Origin: Tamlana sp038148895
GTDB taxonomy: Bacteria; Bacteroidota; Bacteroidia; Flavobacteriales; Flavobacteriaceae
Strand: one strand, 5' to 3'
Assembly (NCBI GenBank): GCA_038148895.1
Contig: JBBVGQ010000001.1
Length of the DNA: 64,000 bases
A program made the position numbers and the translations under genes. This document shows positions 43,731 through 53,066 of this stretch, in pieces (within the stretch, counting starts at the first letter, position 1; each line of letters begins with the position of its first letter). Below the pieces are notes generated by a model. That model did no database searches. It was given only the letters and a program-made list of their open reading frames with translations, and was not told the origin of the DNA.

Positions 43731-44666
43731 TTAATTTTTTGGCAAAAAAACTTCAGCCATCATACAGCGGGCACTTCCTCCTCCGCAAGCTTCTATCGTA
43801 TCCAAAGAACTAGAAAGTATTTTATTATGCTTTTCTAAGGTTTGTATTTGGGCTTTAGTCAAACTATCAAAAGCCGCTTGACTCATAACCAAATAACGTT
43901 CATTATTAAAACCCTTTACTTGAAGCATATTACCGGCGAATTGCTTCACCTGATCTTCAGTAATATCTATAATCTCCTTACCACTTTCCTTTAAGTGTTT
44001 AATCACATTTTTGCGTTCCTTTTTATCATCAATAGAAGACAAACAAATTACGGCAAAAGTTTCCGCCACACACATCATTACGTTGGTATGGTAAATAGGG
44101 TTTCGGTTGCCATTTATTGTTTGGTTTGCAGTAAATATGACAGGCATATATTCAAAATCCTCGCAAAACTCAATAAACAAATCCTCATCTGCCCTTGGGG
44201 AAAGGGCACAATAAGCTATTCTGTTCATTCGGTCTAAAACTACGCTTCCAGTTCCCTCTAAAAACACATGTTCTTCCTCAGCGCTTGTGTAGTCAATAAT
44301 ATCATTTATTTGAAAACCTTTTTCCTCAAGGATGTTTAAAATGTCCTCTCTACGTTCCAACCGCCTATTTTCTGCAAACATAGGGTAAAGTCCAACATCA
44401 CCATTTTCATGAAACGACACCCAGTTATTTGGAAAAATGGCATCGGGCGTATCTGTCTCAACCTTGTCTTTAACCACAATTACATCCACCCCTACACCAC
44501 GAAGTTTTTCCACATAGGCATCAAACTCATTTTGGGCCCTAACATTAACGGTTTCAGGCAATATGCCATCCAACACTTTTTGGTAATAATTGTTTACGGC
44601 CGTTTGTTCGTTCATTCTAAAATTTTCCGGACGTACCATTAAAATAGTATTTGTGGTTTGCTGCAT
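43731..44666 (-). CDS. ctlX: Citrulline-utilisation hydrolase CtlX-like (guanidino-group modifying family)
   Basis: 311 residues of the arginine deiminase/amidinotransferase superfamily. Visible: TDTPDAIFPNNWVSFHENGDVGLYPMFAENRRLERR (residues about 71-107), VFLEGTGSVVLDRMNRIAYCALSPRAD, the catalytic His region in NPIYHTNVMMCV, and the nucleophile Cys301 in GGGSARCMMAE near the C-terminus. This wording matches CtlX. A second superfamily member is at 46346. The -7 element TATTTTTG (44692-44685) is close to the ATG. Confidence 0.88.
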   Translation of the reverse strand: MQQTTNTILMVRPENFRMNEQTAVNNYYQKVLDGILPETVNVRAQNEFDAYVEKLRGVGVDVIVVKDKVETDTPDAIFPNNWVSFHENGDVGLYPMFAENRRLERREDILNILEEKGFQINDIIDYTSAEEEHVFLEGTGSVVLDRMNRIAYCALSPRADEDLFIEFCEDFEYMPVIFTANQTINGNRNPIYHTNVMMCVAETFAVICLSSIDDKKERKNVIKHLKESGKEIIDITEDQVKQFAGNMLQVKGFNNERYLVMSQAAFDSLTKAQIQTLEKHNKILSSSLDTIEACGGGSARCMMAEVFLPKN

Positions 44667-44684
44667 AAATTGTTAATTATAATA

Positions 44685-44692
44685 CAAAAATA
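44685..44692 (-). promoter_or_regulatory. ctlX promoter -7 element TATTTTTG
   Basis: Exact TAnnTTTG on the minus strand, 18 bases before the ATG. Confidence 0.5.
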
Positions 44693-44799
44693 AAGCTATT
44701 TACAGTGATAAATTCAATGTAGTGAATTCTTTTTAATCATTTGAAAACTTGACTTTAAAGGAATATTTGTCGAACTTAGTAGAATTACCCTTTACTAAA

Positions 44800-45747
44800 A
44801 TGAAAAATCAAAAAATAATTACCGTATTTGGTGCCACTGGTGCCCAGGGAGGTGGACTTGTTAGAGCCATATTGAACGATAAAGTTGGCGAATTCAAAGT
44901 GAGAGCTGTGACTCGAAATGTGCAATCTGATAAAGCCAAAGCATTGGAGCAACTTGGAGCAGAAATAACAACTGCTGACATTGACGATGTTTCAAGTATC
45001 AAAAACGCCTTAAAGGATGCATACGGAGCCTATTTTGTAACATTCTTTTGGGAACATTTTTCTGCTGAAAAAGAATACCAAGAGGTAAAGAATTTTGTAG
45101 CTGCTGCCAAAGCCTCCAACTTACGACATATGATTTGGTCAACCTTAGAAGACACCAGAAATTGGGTTCCGTTGGATGATAACCGTATGCCTACATTACA
45201 AGGAAAATACAAAGTGCCTCATTTTGATGAAAAAGGAAATGCTGAAAAACTATTTAAGGAAGCTGGTTTACCAACTACATTTTTAAGGACTTCATTTTAT
45301 TGGGATAATTTTATACATTTTGGCATGGGCCCAACAAAGGCCGAAGATGGCAATTACTACATTACGTTCCCTATGGATGATAAAAAATTGCCAGGAATGG
45401 CTGCCGAAGATATAGGAAAATGTGCTTACGGTATTTTTAAAAATGGCCCAAAAGAAGCTAGTAAAACAATAGGCATTGCTGGAGAAAAATTAAGTGGCCA
45501 AGAAATGGCTGATAAATTCTCAAAAGCTTTAGGTGTTAAGGTTATGTATAACAATGTTGAGCCAGAAGTTTATCGTAATTTTGGATTCCCCGGTGCCGAT
45601 GACTTAGGGAATATGTTCCAGTTTAAAAGGGATTTCAATGATGATTTCTGTAACATCCGCAGTATTGAAAAATCATTATCCTTAAATCCGGATCTTCAGG
45701 ATTTCGATAAATGGCTTGATTTGAATAAATCAAAATTGAATTTGTAA
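44800..45747 (+). CDS. NmrA/HSCARG-like NAD(P)-binding protein
   Basis: Start placed at the ATG at 44800; an in-frame TTG at 44749 would add 17 residues before the Rossmann strand. The 315-residue product begins MKNQKIITVFGATGAQGGGL (GATGAQGGG cofactor loop), continues with VRAVTRNVQSDKAKALEQLGAEITTADIDD and a TFLRTSFYWDNF segment, and follows the NmrA-like atypical SDR layout. It lacks the YxxxK pair, so it may be a redox sensor rather than an enzyme. Partner unknown. Confidence 0.88.
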   Translation: MKNQKIITVFGATGAQGGGLVRAILNDKVGEFKVRAVTRNVQSDKAKALEQLGAEITTADIDDVSSIKNALKDAYGAYFVTFFWEHFSAEKEYQEVKNFVAAAKASNLRHMIWSTLEDTRNWVPLDDNRMPTLQGKYKVPHFDEKGNAEKLFKEAGLPTTFLRTSFYWDNFIHFGMGPTKAEDGNYYITFPMDDKKLPGMAAEDIGKCAYGIFKNGPKEASKTIGIAGEKLSGQEMADKFSKALGVKVMYNNVEPEVYRNFGFPGADDLGNMFQFKRDFNDDFCNIRSIEKSLSLNPDLQDFDKWLDLNKSKLNL

Positions 45748-45792
45748 GAAAAAGAGGTAAATTTGATTTTTGTTTAAAATAACCCCAATCAT

Positions 45793-46287
45793 ATGAAAAA
45801 TTTGATGTTTCTCTATTTATCAATCCTATTTTTACCTTCTCTTACTTTTGGACAGAACCAACCTTCAGTTGAAAAAATACCTGATTTTATGAGACCTACA
45901 CAGGTTTCAGTAGTGGAAAAAGACACATTAACAAGAATTTGTTTCTGGTTTGACAAAGAACATAGGCAAATTTTGAACGATCAGCCCTTAGACTATGCAA
46001 CCCTGAGTTATTGTAAAGTTTTTGAAAGAAAATTCACAAAAACAAGTCGAGGTTACTTGGATTATGAATCTTTTATTCAAAAGGACAAAATTTATAAATT
46101 GGTTGCTGAATGTTTTAAAACTGAAAATCCTAATCAATGGCTTATGAAAAAGTACAAAAATGATTCACTGATTTCTGAAAATAAAGTTAGGGTTACCGAT
46201 ATTTCAACTGGAACTTCGAAAACCAAAAAAATGGGAGACCCTATACCGCTGGTGCGTCAATTTATGAAAACAGAAATAATCGATTAG
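45793..46287 (+). CDS. Secreted hypothetical protein, 164 aa
   Basis: The N-terminus MKNLMFLYLSILFLPSLTFGQ is a Sec signal. The mature part has no recognised motif; it contains three Cys (in RICFWF, SYCKVFER and AECFKT) and a basic C-terminus. 45 bases after the NmrA-like gene on the same strand. Function unknown. Confidence 0.7.
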   Translation: MKNLMFLYLSILFLPSLTFGQNQPSVEKIPDFMRPTQVSVVEKDTLTRICFWFDKEHRQILNDQPLDYATLSYCKVFERKFTKTSRGYLDYESFIQKDKIYKLVAECFKTENPNQWLMKKYKNDSLISENKVRVTDISTGTSKTKKMGDPIPLVRQFMKTEIID

Positions 46288-46345
46288 TTTTTGTAGGTTT
46301 CTCTTTATCAATTATCAGAATAAAACAATGAAATAACTGATAAAT

Positions 46346-47260
46346 TCAATCCCTAATCAAAGGCATAGTTGTGCAACGCAACAAACCTTCTTGTTTTCCA
46401 ATTTCGGCATAAGGCACTTCCTCAACAGTAAAGCCTTGTTGTCGCAGCCAAGTGTTCAATCGTGTAAAGTTTCGTTCGGAAATAACAACATCTTCTGAAA
46501 TGGAAAAGATATTGCTATACATCTCATACATTTCATCTTTGGTGATTTCAAAAATATTCTCTTTGCCGAAGAAATTAACCAACCAATCATATTCGCGTTC
46601 AACCAAAAATCCATTTTTATGGATAATGGCTTTTCCTTTTCCAATCGGTTGAAAACAACAATCTAAATGCAAGGCGTTTTCTTTCGCATTGGTGTTGGAT
46701 TTTCTCAGCTCAAAAGATTTCACCATCTTATCTGGAAACAACTCCTGAATGGCTATTACGGCATCCAAATTGGTGCGGGCTGTAATGTAATTTGAGTAAT
46801 CTTCTCCTGAATAAGTACCTATAAAAATATAATCGTTCCAAGGTATAACATCGCCACCCTCAACATGGCATTCTTCAGGAAGCAGGATTCTGTTTTTTCT
46901 ATCTATTTGGTTCCAAACACATCTAATCGCCTCAACCTCCCTTTCACGATCGGGCAAAATATTGGCACGAATAATTTTGTCCTCTATTACAAAAGCAATG
47001 TCTCGCGAAAATATCTGATTACAATCCTTAATGACTTTTGGCCTAAACACCTCTACGCCATATTTTTTAAAAACAGCGGCAACGGCATCCATTTCCTTTA
47101 TCATATCATCTTCTTTTGGGTATGTGCCTGCCAAAACGTGCTCAATACTTTTAGGGTCGTAGCAGTCTTCTACTTTTGGTATAGGCCCGTTACTTTTGGC
47201 GGTTCCCAAAATAACCGTTCGCAATCGTGAAGTTTCGTTTTTTACATTTAGTTGTAACAT
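46346..47260 (-). CDS. Arginine deiminase/dimethylargininase family protein
   Basis: 304 residues. The GME superfamily pattern is visible: FSRDIAFVIEDKIIRANILPDRERE, CHVEGGDVIPWNDYIFIGTYSG (the EGGD motif), ALHLDCCFQPIGKGKAI (catalytic His) and the C-terminal nucleophile Cys296 in LLRCTTMPLIRD. It would act on arginine or a methylated or related guanidine; the exact substrate is not determined. It lies just after gltA on the same strand and about 1.7 kb from the ctlX-like gene. Confidence 0.88.
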   Translation of the reverse strand: MLQLNVKNETSRLRTVILGTAKSNGPIPKVEDCYDPKSIEHVLAGTYPKEDDMIKEMDAVAAVFKKYGVEVFRPKVIKDCNQIFSRDIAFVIEDKIIRANILPDREREVEAIRCVWNQIDRKNRILLPEECHVEGGDVIPWNDYIFIGTYSGEDYSNYITARTNLDAVIAIQELFPDKMVKSFELRKSNTNAKENALHLDCCFQPIGKGKAIIHKNGFLVEREYDWLVNFFGKENIFEITKDEMYEMYSNIFSISEDVVISERNFTRLNTWLRQQGFTVEEVPYAEIGKQEGLLRCTTMPLIRD

Positions 47261-47268
47261 GCTGTAAA

Positions 47269-47306
47269 TATAAAAAAGCTCCGCAAGTTTTACTTACAGA
47301 GCTTTT
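47269..47306 (-). terminator. Terminator after gltA
   Basis: A 15-bp stem with two G-U pairs (47274-47288 with 47292-47306) followed on the minus strand by a run of T. It starts 22 bases after the gltA stop. Confidence 0.8.
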
Positions 47307-47327
47307 CATTTTTATTCAGATAAGATT

Positions 47328-48617
47328 TTACCTTTCTTCTATTGGCACAAACTTTCTTTCGGTTGCACCGATGTAAATTTGTCTTGGTCTTCCAATTGGT
47401 TCTTTACGCAAGCGCATTTCTCGCCATTGCGCTATCCAGCCTGGTAAACGACCTAAAGCGAACATTACGGTAAACATATCTGTTGGTATGCCCATGGCTC
47501 GATAGATAATTCCAGAGTAGAAATCTACGTTAGGATATAATTTTCTATCAACAAAATATGAATCTTCCAACGCCTCTTTTTCAAGACCTTTGGCAATACC
47601 CAAAATTGGATCTTCCACACCTAAATCGCCCAATACCTCATCTGCTGCCTTTTTGATGATTCTAGCACGCGGATCGAAGTTTTTATAAACGCGGTGCCCA
47701 AAGCCCATCAATCGGAAAGCATCATTCTTATCTTTTGCTTTGGCCATATACTTTTTGGTATCTCCGTCATCTGCTTTAATGGCTTCCAGCATTTCTAAAA
47801 CCGCTTGGTTAGCCCCACCATGAAGTGGCCCCCATAGTGCAGAAATACCGGCAGATATGGAAGCAAATAACCCCACATGTGACGATCCCGCAATACGAAC
47901 GGTAGAGGTTGAACAGTTTTGCTCGTGATCGGCATGAAGAATTAAAAGCTTATCCAATGCATTAACCAAAATTTTATTTTGCTCATATTCGCCATTGGGC
48001 TTTTTAAACATCATTTTTAAGATGTTTTCAACGTAACCTATCGTGTCATCTCCATAATTTAAAGGGCGACCAACCTTTTTTCTGAACGTCCACGCCACTA
48101 AAACTGGAAATTTTCCCAATAACCTTACTACAGACTTATACATATCCTCCTCAGATTCTACGTTTACCGAAGAAGGGTTAAATGCTGTTAAGGCACTGGT
48201 TAAAGATGAAATCACGCCCATTGGGTGTGCCGCTTTTGGGAACGCATCAACTATTTTCTTCACATCTTCATCTACTACCGCCTCTGCTTTAATATCATTA
48301 TGGAACTTCTCGCTCTGGGCTTTTGTTGGCAATTCACCAAAAATTAAAAGATATGCTACTTCCAAAAAATCTGCTTTTTCCGCCAATTCTTCAATGGAAT
48401 ATCCTCGATATCTTAAAATACCTCTCTCTCCATCTAAAAATGTAATGGCACTTTCACATGAGCCTGTGTTTTTGTAGCCAGGATCTAGTGTGATTACACC
48501 TCCTGAATCGCTTCTCAGTTTAGTAATATCTATTGCAACTTCATTTTCTGTACCCTTTACTAAAGGAAATTCGTGTTTTTTACCGTCAATTTCGATAGTA
48601 GCTGTATTGTTTGCCAT
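47328..48617 (-). CDS. gltA: Citrate synthase
   Basis: Condenses acetyl-CoA with oxaloacetate in the TCA cycle. 429 residues, the hexameric (type II) length. Active-site blocks visible: HADHEQNCSTSTVRIAGSSHVG (first His), GFGHRVYKNFDPRA (second His) and VDFYSGIIYRAMGIP (Asp). The N-terminal beta domain (ATIEIDGKKHEFPL) is present. Separate from eno by a terminator (48733-48768). Confidence 0.96.
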   Translation of the reverse strand: MANNTATIEIDGKKHEFPLVKGTENEVAIDITKLRSDSGGVITLDPGYKNTGSCESAITFLDGERGILRYRGYSIEELAEKADFLEVAYLLIFGELPTKAQSEKFHNDIKAEAVVDEDVKKIVDAFPKAAHPMGVISSLTSALTAFNPSSVNVESEEDMYKSVVRLLGKFPVLVAWTFRKKVGRPLNYGDDTIGYVENILKMMFKKPNGEYEQNKILVNALDKLLILHADHEQNCSTSTVRIAGSSHVGLFASISAGISALWGPLHGGANQAVLEMLEAIKADDGDTKKYMAKAKDKNDAFRLMGFGHRVYKNFDPRARIIKKAADEVLGDLGVEDPILGIAKGLEKEALEDSYFVDRKLYPNVDFYSGIIYRAMGIPTDMFTVMFALGRLPGWIAQWREMRLRKEPIGRPRQIYIGATERKFVPIEER

Positions 48618-48732
48618 TATTTTTTAGTCGTTTAATTTGATTTAGAAGAACGCTAAATTACGAAATATCCCCCTATTTTTTAAGGAATATTTCGATTGAT
48701 TTAATCGATTACCATATTAACAAAATTCACAT

Positions 48733-48768
48733 TAAAAAAAAAGCGATTATTAAAAAATAACCGCCTTT
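48733..48768 (-). terminator. Terminator after eno
   Basis: A stem of about 12 bp with two G-U pairs, followed on the minus strand by a long T-tract. 21 bases after the eno stop. Confidence 0.82.
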
Positions 48769-48788
48769 TGTATAAATTTTTAAAGTAA

Positions 48789-50081
48789 TTACTTAACCTT
48801 AAAAGCTTTTTCTTTTGGGAAATATGCAACATCTCCCAATTCCTCTTCTATTCTAAGTAATTGGTTGTATTTTGCCATACGGTCGCTACGTGAAGCGGAA
48901 CCTGTTTTTATTTGTCCACAATTTAATGCTACGGCCAAATCAGCAATAGTATTATCTTCTGTTTCTCCAGAACGGTGAGACATCACTGAGGTATATCCAG
49001 CATTTTTAGCCATATTTACAGCAGCAATGGTTTCAGTTAAAGACCCTATTTGGTTTACTTTAACAAGAATAGAGTTGGCAATACCTTTTTCAATACCTTT
49101 TGATAAACGCTCAACGTTGGTTACGAATAAATCATCGCCTACCAATTGTACCTTATCGCCAATTTTTTCGGTTAATAATTTCCAACCATCCCAGTCGTTT
49201 TCATCCATACCATCTTCTATTGAAATAATAGGGTATTTAGCAACCAATTCTGCCAAGTAATCAGCTTGTTCTGCAGAAGTTCTTACTTTTCCTTTATTTC
49301 CTTCAAACTCGGTATAATCGTATTTACCATTTTTATAGAATTCTGCGGAAGCACAATCCAAGGCAATCATAACATCATCACCAAATGTATAGCCAGCTTT
49401 TTCTACGGCTAATTTTATAGAATCCAATGCATCTTCTGTTCCTCCTGCTAAATTTGGTGCAAAACCGCCTTCATCACCTACAGCTGTGCTTAAACCTCTA
49501 TCGTGCAATACTTTTTTAAGGTTATGGAAAATTTCAGTTCCCATTTGCATAGCATGGGTAAAATTCTTTGCCTTTACAGGCATAATCATGAATTCTTGAA
49601 ATGCAATCGGGGCATCACTATGAGAACCACCATTGATGATGTTCATCATTGGCACAGGTAGCGTGTTAGCTGAAACACCTCCCACATATCTATATAAAGG
49701 CATGTTTAATTCGTTAGCCGCTGCCTTAGCCACCGCTAAAGACACGCCTAAAATAGCATTAGCACCCAATTTTGATTTATTTGGCGTACCATCTAAATCA
49801 ATCATTATCTTATCTATTAGGTTTTGTTCAAATACTGAAACACCCAATAATTCTTCAGCAATTACGGTATTTACATTATCAACAGCTTTAAGAACACCTT
49901 TTCCCATATAAGTTTTTCCACCATCACGTAATTCAACAGCTTCATGCTCTCCTGTTGACGCTCCTGACGGTACTGCTGCCCTACCTAAAATATTGTTTTC
50001 TGTTACTACATCTACTTCAACTGTAGGGTTCCCTCTTGAATCTAAAATTTGTCTTGCGTGAACGTTTATAATTGCACTCAT
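48789..50081 (-). CDS. eno: Enolase
   Basis: Converts 2-phosphoglycerate to phosphoenolpyruvate in glycolysis. 430 residues. Motifs: ILDSRGNPTVEVDV near the N-terminus, the flexible loop GGSHSD, GDEGGFAPNL, metal ligand regions ALDCAS, SIEDGMDENDWDGW and QLVGDDLFVTN, and the C-terminal SHRSGETEDNTIADLAV. Own promoter -7 element at 50114 and own terminator. Confidence 0.97.
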   Translation of the reverse strand: MSAIINVHARQILDSRGNPTVEVDVVTENNILGRAAVPSGASTGEHEAVELRDGGKTYMGKGVLKAVDNVNTVIAEELLGVSVFEQNLIDKIMIDLDGTPNKSKLGANAILGVSLAVAKAAANELNMPLYRYVGGVSANTLPVPMMNIINGGSHSDAPIAFQEFMIMPVKAKNFTHAMQMGTEIFHNLKKVLHDRGLSTAVGDEGGFAPNLAGGTEDALDSIKLAVEKAGYTFGDDVMIALDCASAEFYKNGKYDYTEFEGNKGKVRTSAEQADYLAELVAKYPIISIEDGMDENDWDGWKLLTEKIGDKVQLVGDDLFVTNVERLSKGIEKGIANSILVKVNQIGSLTETIAAVNMAKNAGYTSVMSHRSGETEDNTIADLAVALNCGQIKTGSASRSDRMAKYNQLLRIEEELGDVAYFPKEKAFKVK

Positions 50082-50113
50082 AATTAGTTAGTTTTTTATA
50101 CTTTTTGTTAATT

Positions 50114-50121
50114 CAAATTTA
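50114..50121 (-). promoter_or_regulatory. eno promoter -7 element TAAATTTG
   Basis: Exact TAnnTTTG on the minus strand, 32 bases before the ATG. Confidence 0.55.
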
Positions 50122-50215
50122 CGGTTAAATCTTGTTTTATTTCAGATGTTTTTTAAGAATTTAACCAAATAACGGCTATAACGTTTTAGTAAACATAAGC
50201 CTTAAATGTAGTTAC

Positions 50216-51346
50216 CTACACTTGAGATTTAACGGCCTTTTTACTCTTTTTTACGTTATCCATAAATTGGTCAAACAAATAAGATGAATCATGAGGCCCT
50301 GGGCTAGCTTCTGGGTGATATTGCACCGAAAATACATTTTTGTTTTTCATGGCCAATCCAGCAACTGTATTATCATTTAAATGTATATGCGTTACTACTA
50401 AATCTGCATTGGATTCGGCTGACTCACGATCTACAGCAAACCCATGATTTTGAGAGGTTATTTCACCTTTCCCGGTTTTTAAATTCTTTACAGGGTGATT
50501 AATTCCCCTATGCCCATTGTACATCTTGTAAGTACTAGCTCCATTGGCCAATGCGATGACTTGATGCCCCAAACAAATTCCGAATAAAGGCAAATCTCTT
50601 TTTATAATTTCCTTCGCTAAATCCTGAGCATCGACCAAAGGTTCTGGATCTCCAGGTCCATTTGATAAAAAATAACCATCCGGATTAAAAGCTGCCAAAT
50701 CTTCAAATTTAGCGTTATATGGAAACACTTTTATATATGCATCTCTTTTGGCAATGTTCCTAAGAATATTCTTTTTTATTCCAATGTCCAAAGCAGCAAC
50801 TTTGTAGGTTGCATTTTCATCACCAAAATAATAAGGTTCTTTAGTTGAAACTTTTGATGCCAGCTCTAAACCTTCCATATTTGGTACTTCGGACAATTGT
50901 TTTTTTAACCCTTCAATATTATCAACTTCGGTAGATATTACGGCATTCATAGCACCGTGATCTCTAATATAACTTACCAAGGCTCTAGTATCAACATCTG
51001 ATATTGCTAAAAGATTGTTTTTATCTAGAAAATTTTCCAATGAATCATCTGCGGCTGCTCTTGAGTAGTCATAGCTAAAATTTTTAACTACGAGACCAGC
51101 AATTTTAACTGAATCTGATTCTACTTCATCTGCATTTGTTCCGTAATTACCAATATGTGCATTGGTGGCCACCATTATCTGACCGAAATAAGATGGGTCA
51201 GTAAAAATTTCTTGGTAGCCTGTCATTCCTGTATTAAAACACACCTCTCCAAATGAAGTTCCTTGCTTGTTACCTACTGCTTTACCGTAAAAAATTGTTC
51301 CATCAGCGAGTAAAATGATGGCTTTTTGTCTTTTTTGATATTTCAT
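50216..51346 (-). CDS. carA: Carbamoyl-phosphate synthase small subunit
   Basis: Glutaminase subunit that feeds ammonia to CarB for carbamoyl phosphate (arginine and pyrimidine synthesis). 376 residues. N-terminal CPSase domain (GEVCFNTGMTGYQEIFTDPSYFGQI) and C-terminal class I amidotransferase with the nucleophile Cys in FGICLGHQVIA and the His/Glu pair in YHPEASPGP. carB is not adjacent. It is separated from rplQ by a terminator, so it is transcribed apart from the ribosomal genes. Confidence 0.96.
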   Translation of the reverse strand: MKYQKRQKAIILLADGTIFYGKAVGNKQGTSFGEVCFNTGMTGYQEIFTDPSYFGQIMVATNAHIGNYGTNADEVESDSVKIAGLVVKNFSYDYSRAAADDSLENFLDKNNLLAISDVDTRALVSYIRDHGAMNAVISTEVDNIEGLKKQLSEVPNMEGLELASKVSTKEPYYFGDENATYKVAALDIGIKKNILRNIAKRDAYIKVFPYNAKFEDLAAFNPDGYFLSNGPGDPEPLVDAQDLAKEIIKRDLPLFGICLGHQVIALANGASTYKMYNGHRGINHPVKNLKTGKGEITSQNHGFAVDRESAESNADLVVTHIHLNDNTVAGLAMKNKNVFSVQYHPEASPGPHDSSYLFDQFMDNVKKSKKAVKSQV

Positions 51347-51372
51347 AAATTCGAAAAGTTTTACAAAATTGC

Positions 51373-51408
51373 ATAAAAAAAAGGATAAACTAAAATAGTT
51401 TATCCTTT
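51373..51408 (-). terminator. Terminator after rplQ (end of alpha operon)
   Basis: A perfect 13-bp stem (51380-51392 with 51396-51408) with a 3-base loop and a T-tract on the minus strand. It marks the end of the ribosomal transcription unit. Confidence 0.9.
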
Positions 51409-51430
51409 ATATTTAAATGCTTATTAACAT

Positions 51431-51901
51431 TTATTCTTCTTCGTTTGATGCTTGAGTTTCAACTGGAGTAGCAGCTGGTTTAGAACCACCTCTTCTACTT
51501 CTTCTAGTTGTTTTCTTCTTAGCTTTTCCTGCATTGTAAATTTCATTGTAATCTACAAGCTCTATCATGGCCATATCAGCGTTATCACCTAAACGATTAC
51601 CTAGTTTGATGATTCTAGTGTAACCACCTGGTCTGTCACCAACTTTTGTAGCAACTTCTCTAAACAATTCGGTTACTGCATCTTTTTGTCTTAGTCTTGA
51701 CATTACAATACGTCTGTTGTGCGTCGTGTCTTCTTTAGACTTTGTAATCATTGGCTCAACAAAAAGTTTTAGCGCCTTTGCCTTTGCTAATGTTGTGTTA
51801 ATGCGTTTGTGCTCAATTAATGAACATGCCATATTAGCCAACATTGACTTTCTATGGGCTGTTTTTCTACCTAAATGGTTTACTTTTTTTCCGTGTCTCA
51901 T
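51431..51901 (-). CDS. rplQ: 50S ribosomal protein L17
   Basis: 156 residues. The core (MRHGKKVNHLGRKTAHRKSMLANMACSLIEHKRINTTLAKAKAL) is standard L17. The 40-residue C-terminal tail after DNADMAMIELVDYNEIYN is basic then Ala/Glu-rich and longer than in E. coli, as in other Bacteroidota. Last gene of the alpha operon. Confidence 0.96.
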   Translation of the reverse strand: MRHGKKVNHLGRKTAHRKSMLANMACSLIEHKRINTTLAKAKALKLFVEPMITKSKEDTTHNRRIVMSRLRQKDAVTELFREVATKVGDRPGGYTRIIKLGNRLGDNADMAMIELVDYNEIYNAGKAKKKTTRRSRRGGSKPAATPVETQASNEEE

Positions 51902-51974
51902 GACATTTGTTTTAAACCTCTATCTTGCTACTGCACTCTTTATGAGGAGCAAATTATAGAAGAGTTAGAAATAA

Positions 51975-52967
51975 TTAATCTTTATCTAATTTATATTTGC
52001 TTAAATCCATTCCAAAATTTAAACCTTTAACGTTCACAAGTTCTTCAAGCTCTGTTAAAGACTTTTTACCAAAGTTTCTGAATTTCATTAAATCATTTTT
52101 ATTGAATGATACTAGGTCACCCAAAGTATCAACTTCTGCAGCTTTCAAACAGTTAAGTGCACGAACAGATAAATCCATATCGATTAACTTAGTTTTAAGC
52201 AACTGACGCATGTGAAGTGATTCTTCATCATAAGTTTCAGTTTGTGCAATTTCATCAGCTTCTAATGTTATACGCTCATCAGAGAACAACATGAAGTGAT
52301 GAATTAAGGTTTTAGCCGCCTCAGTTAAAGCGTCTTGAGGTGTAATGGAACCGTCTGTAATGATTTCAAAAACTAATTTTTCGTAATCTGTTTTTTGCTC
52401 AACACGATAGTTTTCAATACTGTACTTAACGTTTTTTATTGGCGTGTAAATTGAATCTGTAAAGATGGTACCAATTGGCGCAGAAGCTTTTTTGTTCTCT
52501 TCTGCCGGCACATAACCTCTACCTTTTTCAATGGTAATTTCCATGTTAAGGCTTACTTTTGGATCTAAGTTACAGATAACTAGTTCTGTATTCAATACTT
52601 GGAATCCTGAAATAAACTTTTGGAAATCTCCAGCTGTGATACGTTCTTGACCAGAAATTGAAATTGATATTGATTCGTTATCAATATCTTCAATCTGTCT
52701 TTTAAAACGAATTTGTTTTAAGTTTAAGATGATTTCAGTTACATCCTCTACTACTCCAGCAATTGCTGAAAATTCATGATCAACGCCTTCAATTCTAACC
52801 GATGTAATAGCGAATCCTTCTAAAGATGATAATAAAACTCTTCTTAATGCATTACCTACTGTTAGTCCGTAACCAGGTTCTAAAGGTCTGAATTCGAATT
52901 TGCCTTCGAAATCAGTAGAATCAATCATGATTACTTTGTCAGGCTTTTGAAAATTAAATACTGCCAT
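51975..52967 (-). CDS. rpoA: RNA polymerase alpha subunit
   Basis: 330 residues. The N-terminal assembly domain has EGFAITSVRIEGVDHEFSAIAGVVEDVTEIILNLK. After a linker the C-terminal domain has LSVRALNCLKAAEVDTLGDLVSFNKNDLMKFRNFGKKSLTELEELV, the helix-hairpin-helix that contacts upstream DNA and activators. Between rpsD and rplQ, the conserved alpha operon place. Confidence 0.97.
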   Translation of the reverse strand: MAVFNFQKPDKVIMIDSTDFEGKFEFRPLEPGYGLTVGNALRRVLLSSLEGFAITSVRIEGVDHEFSAIAGVVEDVTEIILNLKQIRFKRQIEDIDNESISISISGQERITAGDFQKFISGFQVLNTELVICNLDPKVSLNMEITIEKGRGYVPAEENKKASAPIGTIFTDSIYTPIKNVKYSIENYRVEQKTDYEKLVFEIITDGSITPQDALTEAAKTLIHHFMLFSDERITLEADEIAQTETYDEESLHMRQLLKTKLIDMDLSVRALNCLKAAEVDTLGDLVSFNKNDLMKFRNFGKKSLTELEELVNVKGLNFGMDLSKYKLDKD

Positions 52968-53066
52968 AATTTTTTTCTTCGTTTTAATTGTTACTTAGTT
53001 GCGCGGTTTATAAGTTTGAAGAAGTACGAATAAACCCTTTGGCTAAATACCAATGTTGTTAATTTA

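Noticed and set aside
46312..46343. Hairpin TTATCAG/CTGATAA between two convergent genes
   Set aside because: The stem is short, the loop is long and there is no T-tract, so I do not call it a terminator.
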